From contig JAUYUA010000045.1 in assembly GCA_030694935.1 (NCBI GenBank), positions 98,149 through 162,148 of the forward strand: a DNA stretch of 64,000 bases. The letters run 5' to 3'. How positions within the stretch are numbered: position 1 is the stretch's first letter; the number at the start of each line of letters is the position of its first letter. Source of the stretch: Lutibacter sp. Lineage in GTDB: Bacteria; Bacteroidota; Bacteroidia; Flavobacteriales; Flavobacteriaceae. Below, in pieces: positions 56,267 to 64,000 of this stretch. The position numbers were made by a program, and so were the translations under genes. The notes below the pieces were generated by a model. The model was not told the origin of the DNA. It did not search any database and was given only the letters and a program-made list of their open reading frames with translations.

Positions 56267-57199
56267 TTATTTATAATTTAATTTCTTACCGGTTATTTTA
56301 TAAACTTTCCATATTGGAAATAACCAATATTTTAAATGTAAAAATAGTTTCTTGTTGGTTTTAATTCCTGCTTTTGCAATAATATCATTTAATAATCTTG
56401 TATCCCTAAACCCAATCGCCAAACCTGCTAAATATTTTAATAAACTTGGAGTGAGTAAATTTTTACTTGCTATATTATATGCCACCAAACGAATCGCTTC
56501 TTTTTTTGAATTTATTCTTACTATATCGTTTTTATAAAACTCTCCCGTATTGGAATTGGCGTGTTTTCTGTTGAAATATAAAATGTTGTTAATTATTATT
56601 CCTTTGAAATTTTCAGAAATTAATCTACTATAACATTCCCATTCTTCCGCATACAAAAGATTTTCATTAAAACGACAGTTTTCAAAACAATGTTTTTTCC
56701 ACATCACTGTGCAGGAAGCCATTCCAATTTGCTGGGTTACAACTTTCTCAATATCCGCTTTGGTAAGATATTGTTGAATAGATATTGGCTTGCTTTCAAT
56801 TGGTGGTTCTTGGCTTAAATATCCCAATTTTTGATAATGGCAAAAATCGACATTATATGTCTCAATGGCCTCTATACACGTTTTTAAATTATCAGGATGA
56901 ACAAAATCATCATCATCAAAATAGATGATATATTCTCCTTTTGCCAAATCCAGGCCATAATTACGACAACCTGGCAAACCTTTTTTATAAGATCCTGTGC
57001 GTTTCAGAAACTGAAATCTATTGTCTAGTTTAAGAATTGGTTGTAATGCTTCTAAAGTATTGTCTGTTCCTCCATCATCAATAATTAAACATTCCCATTT
57101 CTTAAATGTTTGATTTTGTATGGAAACAAGCGATTCCAAAATAAAATGCGTCCTGTTGTAGGTTGCCATGATGATGGTTACTTTGGGTGTTTCACTCAT
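56267..57199 (-). CDS. Glycosyltransferase family 2
   Basis: 310 residues. VTIIMATYNRTHFILESLVSI, WECLIIDDGGTDNTLEAL, GCRNYGLDLAKGEYIIYFDDDDFVHPDNL (DDDD) and ENLLYAEEWECYSRLI with the EEWE base motif show a standard GT-A enzyme. It follows one base after the wecB start on the other side and overlaps the GT14 gene by 4 bases (ATGA). Confidence 0.9.
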   Translation of the reverse strand: MSETPKVTIIMATYNRTHFILESLVSIQNQTFKKWECLIIDDGGTDNTLEALQPILKLDNRFQFLKRTGSYKKGLPGCRNYGLDLAKGEYIIYFDDDDFVHPDNLKTCIEAIETYNVDFCHYQKLGYLSQEPPIESKPISIQQYLTKADIEKVVTQQIGMASCTVMWKKHCFENCRFNENLLYAEEWECYSRLISENFKGIIINNILYFNRKHANSNTGEFYKNDIVRINSKKEAIRLVAYNIASKNLLTPSLLKYLAGLAIGFRDTRLLNDIIAKAGIKTNKKLFLHLKYWLFPIWKVYKITGKKLNYK

Positions 57200-58074
57200 T
57201 TTACCAATGTTTTAATTTTATTTAGAACACCAATCGATAATGGGAATTCAAATTTACGGGCAAAGAAAGCATCACTTAATTTAATTTTTTCATAATCAGC
57301 ATCATCTAAAATAGCAGGATTATTGCCATTTCTGGCTACCCAATCTATATATCTAAGGCTGTTGTTTTTTACATTATTGGCAAAAGGGGAATTCATAATG
57401 ACGGTTTGAAAATAAAACTCTTCCGCGCATAGGCTATATTTAAACCTATTCATGACAAATTTATTTTTTTTGGTATATTTTATAACATATTCCAAACATA
57501 TTCTGCTTAAACTCCACCATGTTGAACCTCCATAAAGTTTTGGCATCTTTGAAGAAATAGGCCTTTTGAATTTGATTCTTTTTTGAATAGAAATGATTCG
57601 TCTAATAAAACCATTTTGTTTTGGAGCTTTGGCATCTAAAACATCATATAAATTATAATATTCAATACGATCCAACCCTCCATTATTTGCCCAACCTGGT
57701 TTTGGAACCTCAAAATAATTTATAAATTCGTTTTCCCGGTTTTTTTCAAAATAATCTTTGAAATGGCCTATTTTTTTTATTGGAAAATCATGTCCACTAA
57801 TTAAATGAAAATAAAAAATTTGCTTGTTTTTAAGTGCTTGTTCCGCCAAATAAAGAATACTTTTTAAATGATTAAAGCCTCCCCAATTGACTTTATATTT
57901 TTGGGAAATAAGTTTTACGTTGCTATAATTATTTAATTTATTAAGCTCATTCTTTGTAATATGGCTTTTTTTGTCAATGTGAATATACAACTCAAAATCA
58001 GCATCAAAGAATTTTATAATTTCTTCCAGATGCATATAATTTTTATAGGCGGTAATTAAAACGGCTTGTTGCAT
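57196..58074 (-). CDS. GT14 beta-1,6-N-acetylglucosaminyltransferase-like (Core-2/I-branching)
   Basis: 292 residues. QQAVLITAYKNYMHLEEIIKFFDADFELYIHIDKKS, KVNWGGFNHLKSILYLAEQAL, IFYFHLISGHDFPIK, YYNLYDVLDAKAPKQNG and GGSTWWSLSRICLEYVIK all match the bacterial branch of GT14. The WGG-x-N/S and SGHDFP motifs are typical. It would add GlcNAc or a related sugar. It is coupled to its neighbours by a 4-base overlap and a one-base gap. Confidence 0.85.
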   Translation of the reverse strand: MQQAVLITAYKNYMHLEEIIKFFDADFELYIHIDKKSHITKNELNKLNNYSNVKLISQKYKVNWGGFNHLKSILYLAEQALKNKQIFYFHLISGHDFPIKKIGHFKDYFEKNRENEFINYFEVPKPGWANNGGLDRIEYYNLYDVLDAKAPKQNGFIRRIISIQKRIKFKRPISSKMPKLYGGSTWWSLSRICLEYVIKYTKKNKFVMNRFKYSLCAEEFYFQTVIMNSPFANNVKNNSLRYIDWVARNGNNPAILDDADYEKIKLSDAFFARKFEFPLSIGVLNKIKTLVK

Positions 58075-58075
58075 T

Positions 58076-58978
58076 TCAAATTTTGTTTTTTAATTTAAAC
58101 CCAATAAAAGAAACTGCATCGCCAATAGCAATAAAACGGGTCAATGCCATATTTAAAACTTGGTAAAATCCAAAAGTATTTGATACCCTAATTAGTTGTT
58201 TTTGAATTACTTTATTAAAAAACTTATTAAATTTAGAACCGTAAAATTCCCTAAAATTTATTAAAAGTTTAATATTGCTTTTAATATCTTCAAATTTCTT
58301 TTCTTTATTATGATTAATTGAGCTATAAACCCCACCTGAGTGTTTTCTGTAAATACACATTAATTCATTGGAATAGTAAAAATTGCCAATCCCTAAAAGT
58401 GTAAATGCAAGCGCAGAATCACCTGCTTTGGTTTCTAATGAAAAACTTGGGAGTTTAATTTTATTCCTAAACAATATTGAAGCCGATGGATAAATACCTC
58501 CTCCTTTAAAAATAATTTCCTCTGCAAAAATCTCTCTGCTAAAATTCCAATCACAAAATCTTCCATTTATATCATTAGTTGCATTAATAACGTTAGCATT
58601 GTGAAAACAAGCTGCATAATTTGTATTGGTTTCCATAAAATCAACTTGTTTTTGTAATTTTAAAGCATCTGTCCAATAATCATCTCCATCACAAAGTGCT
58701 ACATATTTTCCAGTGCATTGTTGTAAAGCAAATATAAAATTAGGCATCATTCCTAAATTTATATTATGTTTGGTGTATTTAATACAAGATGAGCGCGAAT
58801 GATTTTGAAAAATATCTTTAATTACTTTATCTGTTGAATCTTTAGAACAATCGTTGGCGACAATTAATTCTATTTCAAAATCACATTGTTGCATTAACAC
58901 CCCTTCTAAGGCTTCACGAATAAATTTTTCATGATTATATGTTATCATGCAAACGCTAACTGTAGGTTCTGTTGTCAT
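58076..58978 (-). CDS. Glycosyltransferase family 2
   Basis: 300 residues. VSVCMITYNHEKFIREALEGVLMQQCDFEIELIVANDCSKD is the GT2 opening with N-D-C-S, and KYVALCDGDDYWTDALKLQKQVDFME the D-G-D-D-Y-W motif; LCIYRKHSGGVYS near residue 220 is common in this subfamily. It lies a base from the GT14 gene and a base from the acetyltransferase gene. Confidence 0.9.
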   Translation of the reverse strand: MTTEPTVSVCMITYNHEKFIREALEGVLMQQCDFEIELIVANDCSKDSTDKVIKDIFQNHSRSSCIKYTKHNINLGMMPNFIFALQQCTGKYVALCDGDDYWTDALKLQKQVDFMETNTNYAACFHNANVINATNDINGRFCDWNFSREIFAEEIIFKGGGIYPSASILFRNKIKLPSFSLETKAGDSALAFTLLGIGNFYYSNELMCIYRKHSGGVYSSINHNKEKKFEDIKSNIKLLINFREFYGSKFNKFFNKVIQKQLIRVSNTFGFYQVLNMALTRFIAIGDAVSFIGFKLKNKI

Positions 58979-58979
58979 T

Positions 58980-59627
58980 CTAAAATTCTAAAGGGGTCAA
59001 CTCTTTTATTATTCTGGCAGGAACACCAACTACCAAACAATTATCCGGGACATTTTTATTGACAACAGAACCTGCTCCAATAATAACATTTTTACCAATT
59101 ATTATTTTTGGTAAAATAGCAACATTGGTACCTAAAACTGCATAATCACCAACAATACAATTACCTGAAATATGCACTCCTGGTGATAGCTCTGCAAATT
59201 CCCCAATAATGGAGTCGTGCCCAATGGTACAGTTTAAATTTATTATGACGCCTTTTTTAATTGTGATATCATTGGTAATCACTACTCCGGTCATAATATT
59301 GCAACCTGCTTCAATTTGATTTCCATAATGGCCAATGTTGGCATTTGGGCTTATGGTTGAGGTAAATACCCCGCCAATAGCCGTAAATTTATCATATAGC
59401 TGTTTTCTTAAAACGGGATTTCCAATCCCTATGGCAAATCGATTATCAATAGTCTTAAAATAGGTTTCTGCTTCTTGTATTTTTCTTAAAATTGGAAATT
59501 GTCCAAATAATTTTTCAGGCATCTCCTCATTCACATCATCATAAAACACCAAATTTTCCAATTGTTTTAATTGATGAACTACTTCCAAAACTTCTTTTGC
59601 AAATCCTTTGGCTCCTATAATTAACAT
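58980..59627 (-). CDS. Hexapeptide-repeat sugar O/N-acetyltransferase (NeuD/PglD/VioB-like)
   Basis: 215 residues. The N-terminal Rossmann-like domain (LIIGAKGFAKEVLEVVHQL) and the following left-handed beta-helix (repeats such as GHYGNQIEAGCNIMTGVVIT, IKKGVIINLNCTIGHDSIIG and GVHISGNCIVGDYAVLGTNV) are the PglD/NeuD pattern. His in TIGHDSII is the likely catalytic base. It overlaps the VioA-like aminotransferase gene by 7 bases, and VioA/VioB pairs acetylate dTDP-4-amino-4,6-dideoxyglucose, so that is the best guess. Confidence 0.85.
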   Translation of the reverse strand: MLIIGAKGFAKEVLEVVHQLKQLENLVFYDDVNEEMPEKLFGQFPILRKIQEAETYFKTIDNRFAIGIGNPVLRKQLYDKFTAIGGVFTSTISPNANIGHYGNQIEAGCNIMTGVVITNDITIKKGVIINLNCTIGHDSIIGEFAELSPGVHISGNCIVGDYAVLGTNVAILPKIIIGKNVIIGAGSVVNKNVPDNCLVVGVPARIIKELTPLEF

Positions 59628-60697
59628 AAATTAATATTTATGATATCAATAATACTCCTTAAATCTTTTTCCCCTAATCCAACAAATAAAGGTAAACATA
59701 AAATTCTTGACGCAATACTTTCCGAAATTGGCATTGTTTGTCCTTTGGCATAATTAATTGTGTTTAAAGACGGATAAAAATAACGCCGAGGCATAATTTG
59801 ATGCTCATTTAATACTTTTTCAACGCTTAACAATTGTGCCTCGTTTTCAAAAATAATCGGATAATAACTATAATTCCAGTCTGTATTTTTCCTTATTTTA
59901 ATGGCTTTTAGTTTTGAAAAATCTAAATTGGCATTGTAAAAATCAATCACTATTTTTCTTTCCCCCAATATCATTTCCATATAAGGCAATACAGCCAATC
60001 CCATCGCAGCCTGCAATTCAGAAATCTTTCCATTAATTCCCAAACCGTAAAAATCTAATGGACCGTTATGCCCAAAATTGTGGCTGTAAAACAATTGATG
60101 GTACAATGCTTCATCATTCGTAAACATCGCGCCGCCTTCTCCAGTATGAAACACTTTTGTTGCATGAAAACTACAAGTACTTATATCGCCATAATCAAAC
60201 AATGATATTCCTTTATAATTTACGCCAAAACTATGTGCCGCATCATATATCACTTTTAGGTGGTACTTTTTTGCAATGGCTTCAATAACTTCAACGTTAC
60301 AGGGATTTCCAAAAACGTGTGTTGCTAAAATTGCAGTTGTTTTGTTTGTAATAGCTGCTTCTATTTTTGTTTCATCAATGGTTAAATAGTCTGGGTGAAT
60401 ATCTACAAATACTGGTGTACAATTCTCCCAAACAATGGCTGCCGTACTCGCCACATAACTAAATGGTGTAGTAATGATCTCGCCACCTTTTCCTAATAAT
60501 TTTAAGGCAATTTGTAATGGGATGGTTCCATTGTTAGTAATGATAATATTAGAAATTGTTAAATATTGTTTTAATTTTTGTTCCAACTCCAATACCAATT
60601 CGCCACGATTGGTTAACCATTGTTTATCCCAAGCGCGTTTTAGAATATCGTTGTATTCCTCTTGCGGCGGTAAAAATGTTTTGGTTACATTGATCAT
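59621..60697 (-). CDS. DegT/DnrJ/EryC1 aminotransferase (VioA-like)
   Basis: 358 residues of a PLP-dependent sugar aminotransferase. WDKQWLTNRGELVLELEQKLKQYL, NNGTIPLQIALKLLG, ITTPFSYVAS, ATHVFGNPCNV and VIYDAAHSFGV (Asp152 for the pyridine N) are present, and the PLP lysine is Lys181 in FHATKVFHTGEGG. Closest in pattern to VioA/FdtB-like aminases acting on dTDP-4- or 3-keto-6-deoxyglucose. The dTDP-glucose synthase and dehydratase genes are not in the window. Overlaps its acetyltransferase partner by 7 bases and the GT4 gene by 4. Confidence 0.9.
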   Translation of the reverse strand: MINVTKTFLPPQEEYNDILKRAWDKQWLTNRGELVLELEQKLKQYLTISNIIITNNGTIPLQIALKLLGKGGEIITTPFSYVASTAAIVWENCTPVFVDIHPDYLTIDETKIEAAITNKTTAILATHVFGNPCNVEVIEAIAKKYHLKVIYDAAHSFGVNYKGISLFDYGDISTCSFHATKVFHTGEGGAMFTNDEALYHQLFYSHNFGHNGPLDFYGLGINGKISELQAAMGLAVLPYMEMILGERKIVIDFYNANLDFSKLKAIKIRKNTDWNYSYYPIIFENEAQLLSVEKVLNEHQIMPRRYFYPSLNTINYAKGQTMPISESIASRILCLPLFVGLGEKDLRSIIDIININLC

Positions 60698-61857
60698 TTT
60701 ACGTTTTTATATATTGACAAAAGTTTTTCTCTAAATACATCTTCTCCAAATCTATCAATTATTTGTTTACTAATAGTAATGTTATTATAATGTAATTTAT
60801 GATTTAGAAAATCAAAAATTAAATCTGACAATTTTACAAAATCTTTTATTTGATATATTACCCCATTCCCTTCATTAATAATTTCGTCTACTCCACCACA
60901 ATTGGTTGTAAACACCGGTAAACCACAGGCTAATGCTTCAAGCACAGAAACTGGCATACCTTCGGTCAAACTAGAAAACAAAAACAAATCAGAACTTTGT
61001 AAATAACCTGCAATTTCATCACGGCTCAAAAGGGGTATTAAGATAATATCTATATTTTCAAATTGAAAATTAGCTAATAGCGCTTTGACATTAATATCAT
61101 GATTCCCTCCCCACCCGTCATAACCAATCCATGTAAACTCTATTCGATTTGAAATTTTTTTATCCACCAGACGAAGTGCTTTTAATAGTGTTTCTTGATC
61201 TTTTAAATATGTAAAAGCACCTATTGTAACTAGTCTTTGCTGAATATTTTGGTGATTTTTTGCTTTATAATAAAAATTTTTATTGATAAGATTACCAATA
61301 TTTTCAAATTTAAAATATAATCCATTAGCAATAAATTGCCTTATTTTATCATTACTTACAACAAGATTTAATTCTGATTTTTGAAGTGTTTTTCTAATTA
61401 ATTCACATTTATCTCTTTCAACATTAAAAAATGACAATTGATTGTGTTCTGTAACAATGTACGGTATTCTAAATTTAGTTGCATAATGATAAGCCCAAAT
61501 TCCAGCATCAAATAATGATTGTGCATGAATAAGTGAAACTTTAATATTATTACATTTCATATAATTATACAGTGATTCCAACGCTAATTTCTCAAAATAA
61601 TTATTTATTTTTTTTGGCAATAATCTATGATAAGGATATAAAACCTCTAAAACCGTTAAGTTTTCTATTGTTTTTTTTTCTATAATCTTTAAATTTTTTT
61701 TAATATTAATATATAACCTGTTTAGTGGCATTTTTTTAAAAACAACAAGTAAAGGATTGAATTCCTCAGTAACTAATAAAGCCTGCTCTCTAAAAAAAAT
61801 ACCAATAAGGGAATTGGTATCTAACCAAGAACAAAAAATAAGTATGTTTTTTTTCAT
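60694..61857 (-). CDS. Glycosyltransferase family 4
   Basis: 387 residues. KNILIFCSWLDTNSLIGIFFREQALLVTEEF, YIVTEHNQLSFFNVERDK, QRLVTIGAFTYLKDQETLLKAL and SSLTEGMPVSVLEALACGLPVFTTNCGGVDEI (E-x7-E) form a GT-B retaining enzyme. It is low in GC (Asn/Ile/Lys-rich) compared with GT4 at 36508. The start is 4 bases within the next gene's stop context. 61858-62131 upstream has no intact gene. Confidence 0.88.
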   Translation of the reverse strand: MKKNILIFCSWLDTNSLIGIFFREQALLVTEEFNPLLVVFKKMPLNRLYINIKKNLKIIEKKTIENLTVLEVLYPYHRLLPKKINNYFEKLALESLYNYMKCNNIKVSLIHAQSLFDAGIWAYHYATKFRIPYIVTEHNQLSFFNVERDKCELIRKTLQKSELNLVVSNDKIRQFIANGLYFKFENIGNLINKNFYYKAKNHQNIQQRLVTIGAFTYLKDQETLLKALRLVDKKISNRIEFTWIGYDGWGGNHDINVKALLANFQFENIDIILIPLLSRDEIAGYLQSSDLFLFSSLTEGMPVSVLEALACGLPVFTTNCGGVDEIINEGNGVIYQIKDFVKLSDLIFDFLNHKLHYNNITISKQIIDRFGEDVFREKLLSIYKNVK

Positions 61858-62131
61858 TTTATATTGTGTATTTAAAGAAGCATTGTGTTTTATTTTATTC
61901 TGTAATATATTACGTTCACTTCTTAGGCCTGCCTATTTTTGAAATAAATTATTTAACCACTTGTTATATTTTTTTCCACTGATTTGAAATATCTTTCTTA
62001 TTAACTGTTTTTCCTTCATTCACTAAAACACACTCTCATTTTTTTGGTATGGTCTAAAACCTATTGTAAAACAAAGTCAAAATATTCATCAAAGCTACAG
62101 CAGAGAATGATGATGGCGTCTAATAGTTTGT
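61858..62131 (-). other. Gene-poor stretch with decayed coding traces
   Basis: The minus strand contains a short frame of 28 codons starting at about 62020 (MKEKQLIRKIFQISGKKYNK then WLNNLFQK) and a trace NKLLDAIIILCCSFDEYFDF upstream of it. Both look like protein sequence but are too short and interrupted to name. Perhaps another lost polysaccharide gene. Confidence 0.35.
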
Positions 62132-63040
62132 TCATATTCTACCTAAAATTATTAAAATTAAACTTTTCATTTTCAGTTCAGTTCTATGAAAAGGATTGGC
62201 TAAGATCGCTTTGCATAAAAAATAAAACTTGGCCTTATATTTTTTTGTGTGCTTAACATTTCTAAATCTTCCTAGATAATAATTAGATGCATATTCTTTG
62301 ATATATTCCTTTGTTAAATTGTCAATTTTAATTTCCAAATTACTTCTTCTCTTATAGGCTTTCATGATGGCATAAAAATGCCAGTATTGCGCTCTAAACA
62401 AATTCTCATTGTTGGATATGCTATTCTTGTGAATTCTATACCGATACAACACTTTATCTTATAATAAATGTTGACCTTGTTCTTCCATTTTGTAATACAA
62501 ATCCTGATCAACAGCACGTTTCATTTTTGGATCTATTCCTATTGTTTGAATATATTTATTTTGTTTAAAAGTTGCAAAATGTGTCATAGCCCAATAACCA
62601 CATGTCAAATAGGATTTATTTTCATGTATTGCACCACCATGAAAACCATAATCTATAAAGTTCATTTCCAAATCTACCAATTCATATTTTGAAGTGATGA
62701 TTGCAACATCTTCATGTTTTTTATGCAAAGCCACCATAAGTTCTAAAGCATCAACATTTAAAGCATCATCAGGATCCAGAAATCCTGAAATTTCGCCGGT
62801 GGCAAGCACTGCACACCTATTTTTGGTAAAGCCGCAACCTTTATTTTCCTTATTTAAAAAGATTTTGAAACGGATGTCATCACCAATAATTTTTTTTATC
62901 ACAGCGACCGAATCATCAGTAGAACCATCATCCACAATAATCGCTTCCCAATTGGTATAAGTTTGCGCAAGAATGCTTTGATAACAATCTTTAAAAAAAT
63001 GCCCATTGTTATAATTGGCTATGAGAATGGAAAATAGCAT
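62132..63040 (-). pseudogene. GT2 glycosyltransferase gene with an internal stop
   Basis: The first 193 codons are a normal GT2 domain: FSILIANYNNGHFFKDCYQSI, WEAIIVDDGSTDDSVAVIKK, GEISGFLDPDDALNVDALELM and KMKRAVDQDLYYKMEEQGQHLL. A TAA at 62459-62461 interrupts the frame just before DKVLYRYRIHKNSISNNEN, and the same frame then stays open to 62132. It needs one nucleotide change to be intact. It is the first gene of the minus-strand locus. Could be a real nonsense mutation or a sequencing error. Confidence 0.82.
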
Positions 63041-63104
63041 TTTTTATATTTTTTTGTAAAAATAGGAATTTTTGTTAAGTTGGGAGTTATAATTTTTAAT
63101 TGTT

Positions 63105-63425
63105 GCGAGGTCTTGCTATCTTGCGGTCCTGCAGTCGTGCAGTCGAAACTATTTTACTGAAGACTGAAACTGGAAACTTAAAATTTGTCGTGCAGTCGTG
63201 CGGTCTTGCGGTCGTGCAGTCGTGCAGTCGAAACTATTTTACTGAAGACTGAAACTGGAAACTGAAAACTTAAAATTTGTTGTGCGGTCGTGCGGTCGTG
63301 CGGTCGTGCAGTCGTGCAGTCGTGCAGTCGTGCGGTCTAAACTATTTTACTGAAGACTGAAACTGGAAACTGAAAACTTAAAATTTGTCGTGCAGTCGTG
63401 CAGTCGTGCGGTCGTGCTGTTAAAC
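63105..63425. repeat. Tandem array of GTCGTGCR octamers separated by a 50-base unit
   Basis: Octamers GTCGTGCA/G stand in runs of about 5, 7 and 5 copies. Between them a unit of AAACTATTTTACTGAAGACT then GAAACTGGAAACTGAAAACT and TAAAATTTGT recurs three times (63145, 63230, 63339), the first lacking six bases. Variable numbers of octamers point to slippage. No gene is encoded. 63041-63104 holds nothing else. Confidence 0.85.
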
Positions 63426-63477
63426 ATTCAAGAGTTTTGGATTGTGGATTGTAGATTGCAAATTTAACAGCATTTAT

Positions 63478-63688
63478 TTAAAATACGCGCCATGAAGCAG
63501 GCCTTCCTGTCTAATCGATTTTTGACACTGTTTTCACAAATTTTCTTCAAAATACTTAATGTAATGGCTTTTTTCTCGCCCTTTAGGGCTGGGGAAAAGA
63601 AAAAAGCGCCCAGAAACCCCTAAAACAGGGCGATTATTCCATAAAAAAAAGTTAAAGATTGTACGCGCGTTGTTTTTCTTAGACTTTG
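63478..63688 (-). ncRNA. Candidate structured RNA (6S-like rod), read leftwards
   Basis: On the minus strand, a long hairpin pairs UCGCCC (63633-63628) with GGGCGA (63581-63576), then UUUAG with CUAAA, and CUGGG with CCCAG, closing at a U-rich loop. Outside it AUGG/CCAU and CUUUAA/UUAAG extend the stem with internal loops. The distal ends also pair: ACGCGC (63670-63665) with GCGCGT (63490-63485). A CAGG-N4-CCUG hairpin lies in the 3' part. A -7 box precedes it. The rod with internal loops resembles 6S RNA, but this is inference; a leader or plus-strand terminator is possible. Confidence 0.45.
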
Positions 63689-63696
63689 CAAATATA
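63689..63696 (-). promoter_or_regulatory. -7 box TATATTTG of the candidate RNA
   Basis: Minus-strand consensus octamer. Transcription would begin near 63682-63686 and enter the structured region. No good -33 TTTG is visible. Confidence 0.4.
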
Positions 63697-63787
63697 CTAA
63701 AGATTTATGTTTAAAAATTATAACTTTTCAACAATGAAATGTTATTAACTAATTAAAATTTAACATGTTTCAACCTTTTATATGAAG

Positions 63788-63795
63788 TAATTTTG
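63788..63795 (+). promoter_or_regulatory. -7 box TAATTTTG of the HU-like gene
   Basis: TAnnTTTG octamer 37 bases before the ATG at 63833, with a weak TTTC about 18 bases upstream. Confidence 0.5.
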
Positions 63796-63832
63796 ACTCG
63801 ATGGTTTCCTTAATGAAGCCTCCAAATTTAAT

Positions 63833-64000
63833 ATGATCGAGTTAAAATCGATTTCTCGTAAAAATCCGCAGGACGACACTGCGGTGCCAAAGTTTTATGC
63901 CCACGCCATTTCTACAGGTGTGGTTGATTTAGAGCGTTTGGCTTTTTTAGTGTCTAACCAGTGTACTGTTCGTGTTCCGGACATCCTTGCTGTACTCCGT
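63833..64000 (+). CDS. HU-family DNA-binding protein, Bacteroidota type (partial)
   Basis: The first 56 codons are visible; the gene continues beyond the window. The product begins MIELKSISRKNPQDDTAVPK and continues FYAHAISTGVVDLERLAFLV, the N-terminal pattern of the HU/IHF-like proteins of Bacteroidota (x-K-x-RKNPQDP-x-AP-KYY-x2-...). These proteins bend and package DNA as dimers. A -7 box stands upstream. The confidence refers to family assignment. Confidence 0.8.
   Translation, partial: MIELKSISRKNPQDDTAVPKFYAHAISTGVVDLERLAFLVSNQCTVRVPDILAVLR

Overview
The window is AT-rich DNA from a member of the Bacteroidota, most likely a flavobacterium. Promoter -7 boxes read TAnnTTTG, in two clear cases with a TTTG box 19-20 bases upstream. 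There are two TonB-dependent outer-membrane receptors with an N-terminal carboxypeptidase-regulatory-like domain, a DUF3667 protein, a DUF4395 protein, a Bacteroidota-type HU protein, and intergenic palindromes of the kind common in this phylum. No rRNA or tRNA gene was seen.

Positions 1-25,900 are mostly ordinary chromosome read on the plus strand: a tRNA-dihydrouridine synthase, lipoproteins, acetyltransferases, TonB receptors at 7204 and 23243, a higBA module with a recognisable promoter and operator, a cbpA-cbpM chaperone pair, an MsbA-type ABC exporter, a D-cysteine desulfhydrase/ACC-deaminase-like enzyme, a CsbD protein and a universal stress protein. Accessory content here is an AAA15-ATPase/RloB pair of abortive-infection type (1937-3956) and a J-domain-like gene broken at a run of 13 A residues (10222-10952). 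Three small ORFs below the usual size cut-off are described at 12557, 23086 and 25763.

Positions 26,009-27,303 are a complete IS5-family insertion sequence. From 27,500 to 63,040 almost everything reads on the minus strand and forms a surface-polysaccharide locus. It holds at least nine intact glycosyltransferases of the GT2, GT4 and GT14 types plus four or more unassigned ones, two UDP-GlcNAc 2-epimerases, neuB, neuC and neuA for a nonulosonic (sialic-like) acid, a VioA/VioB-like aminotransferase-acetyltransferase pair probably making an N-acetylated 4-amino sugar, an asparagine-synthase-like amidotransferase and a MycE-like methyltransferase. Several genes are decayed: a GT2 gene with an internal stop at 62459, a second cytidylyltransferase at 51795-52076, and scattered GT4 and GT2 ends.

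The unusual feature of this locus is that its gene junctions are repeatedly occupied by small selfish or defensive modules. Three HUH (Y1) transposase-like genes (30464, 35905, 40263) and one GIY-YIG nuclease gene (50043) each lie among their own family of short palindromes. Toxin-antitoxin-like modules lie at 29725-30265, 35006-35658, 38256-39778 and 47618-48504, and a DUF4143 ATPase at 33534. hipBA lies between two copies of the same composite sequence (RAYT 3' end, palindrome, glycosyltransferase C-terminus, glycosyltransferase N-terminus). Repeat sequences have also entered reading frames (asnB, the GT4 gene at 36508, the end of neuB). The best candidate for an undescribed system is the GIY-YIG gene with its paired, inverted palindromes, which looks like a non-HUH counterpart of the RAYT/REP arrangement.

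The right edge holds a tandem octamer array (63105-63425), a probable structured RNA read leftwards (63478-63688) and the start of an HU-family gene.
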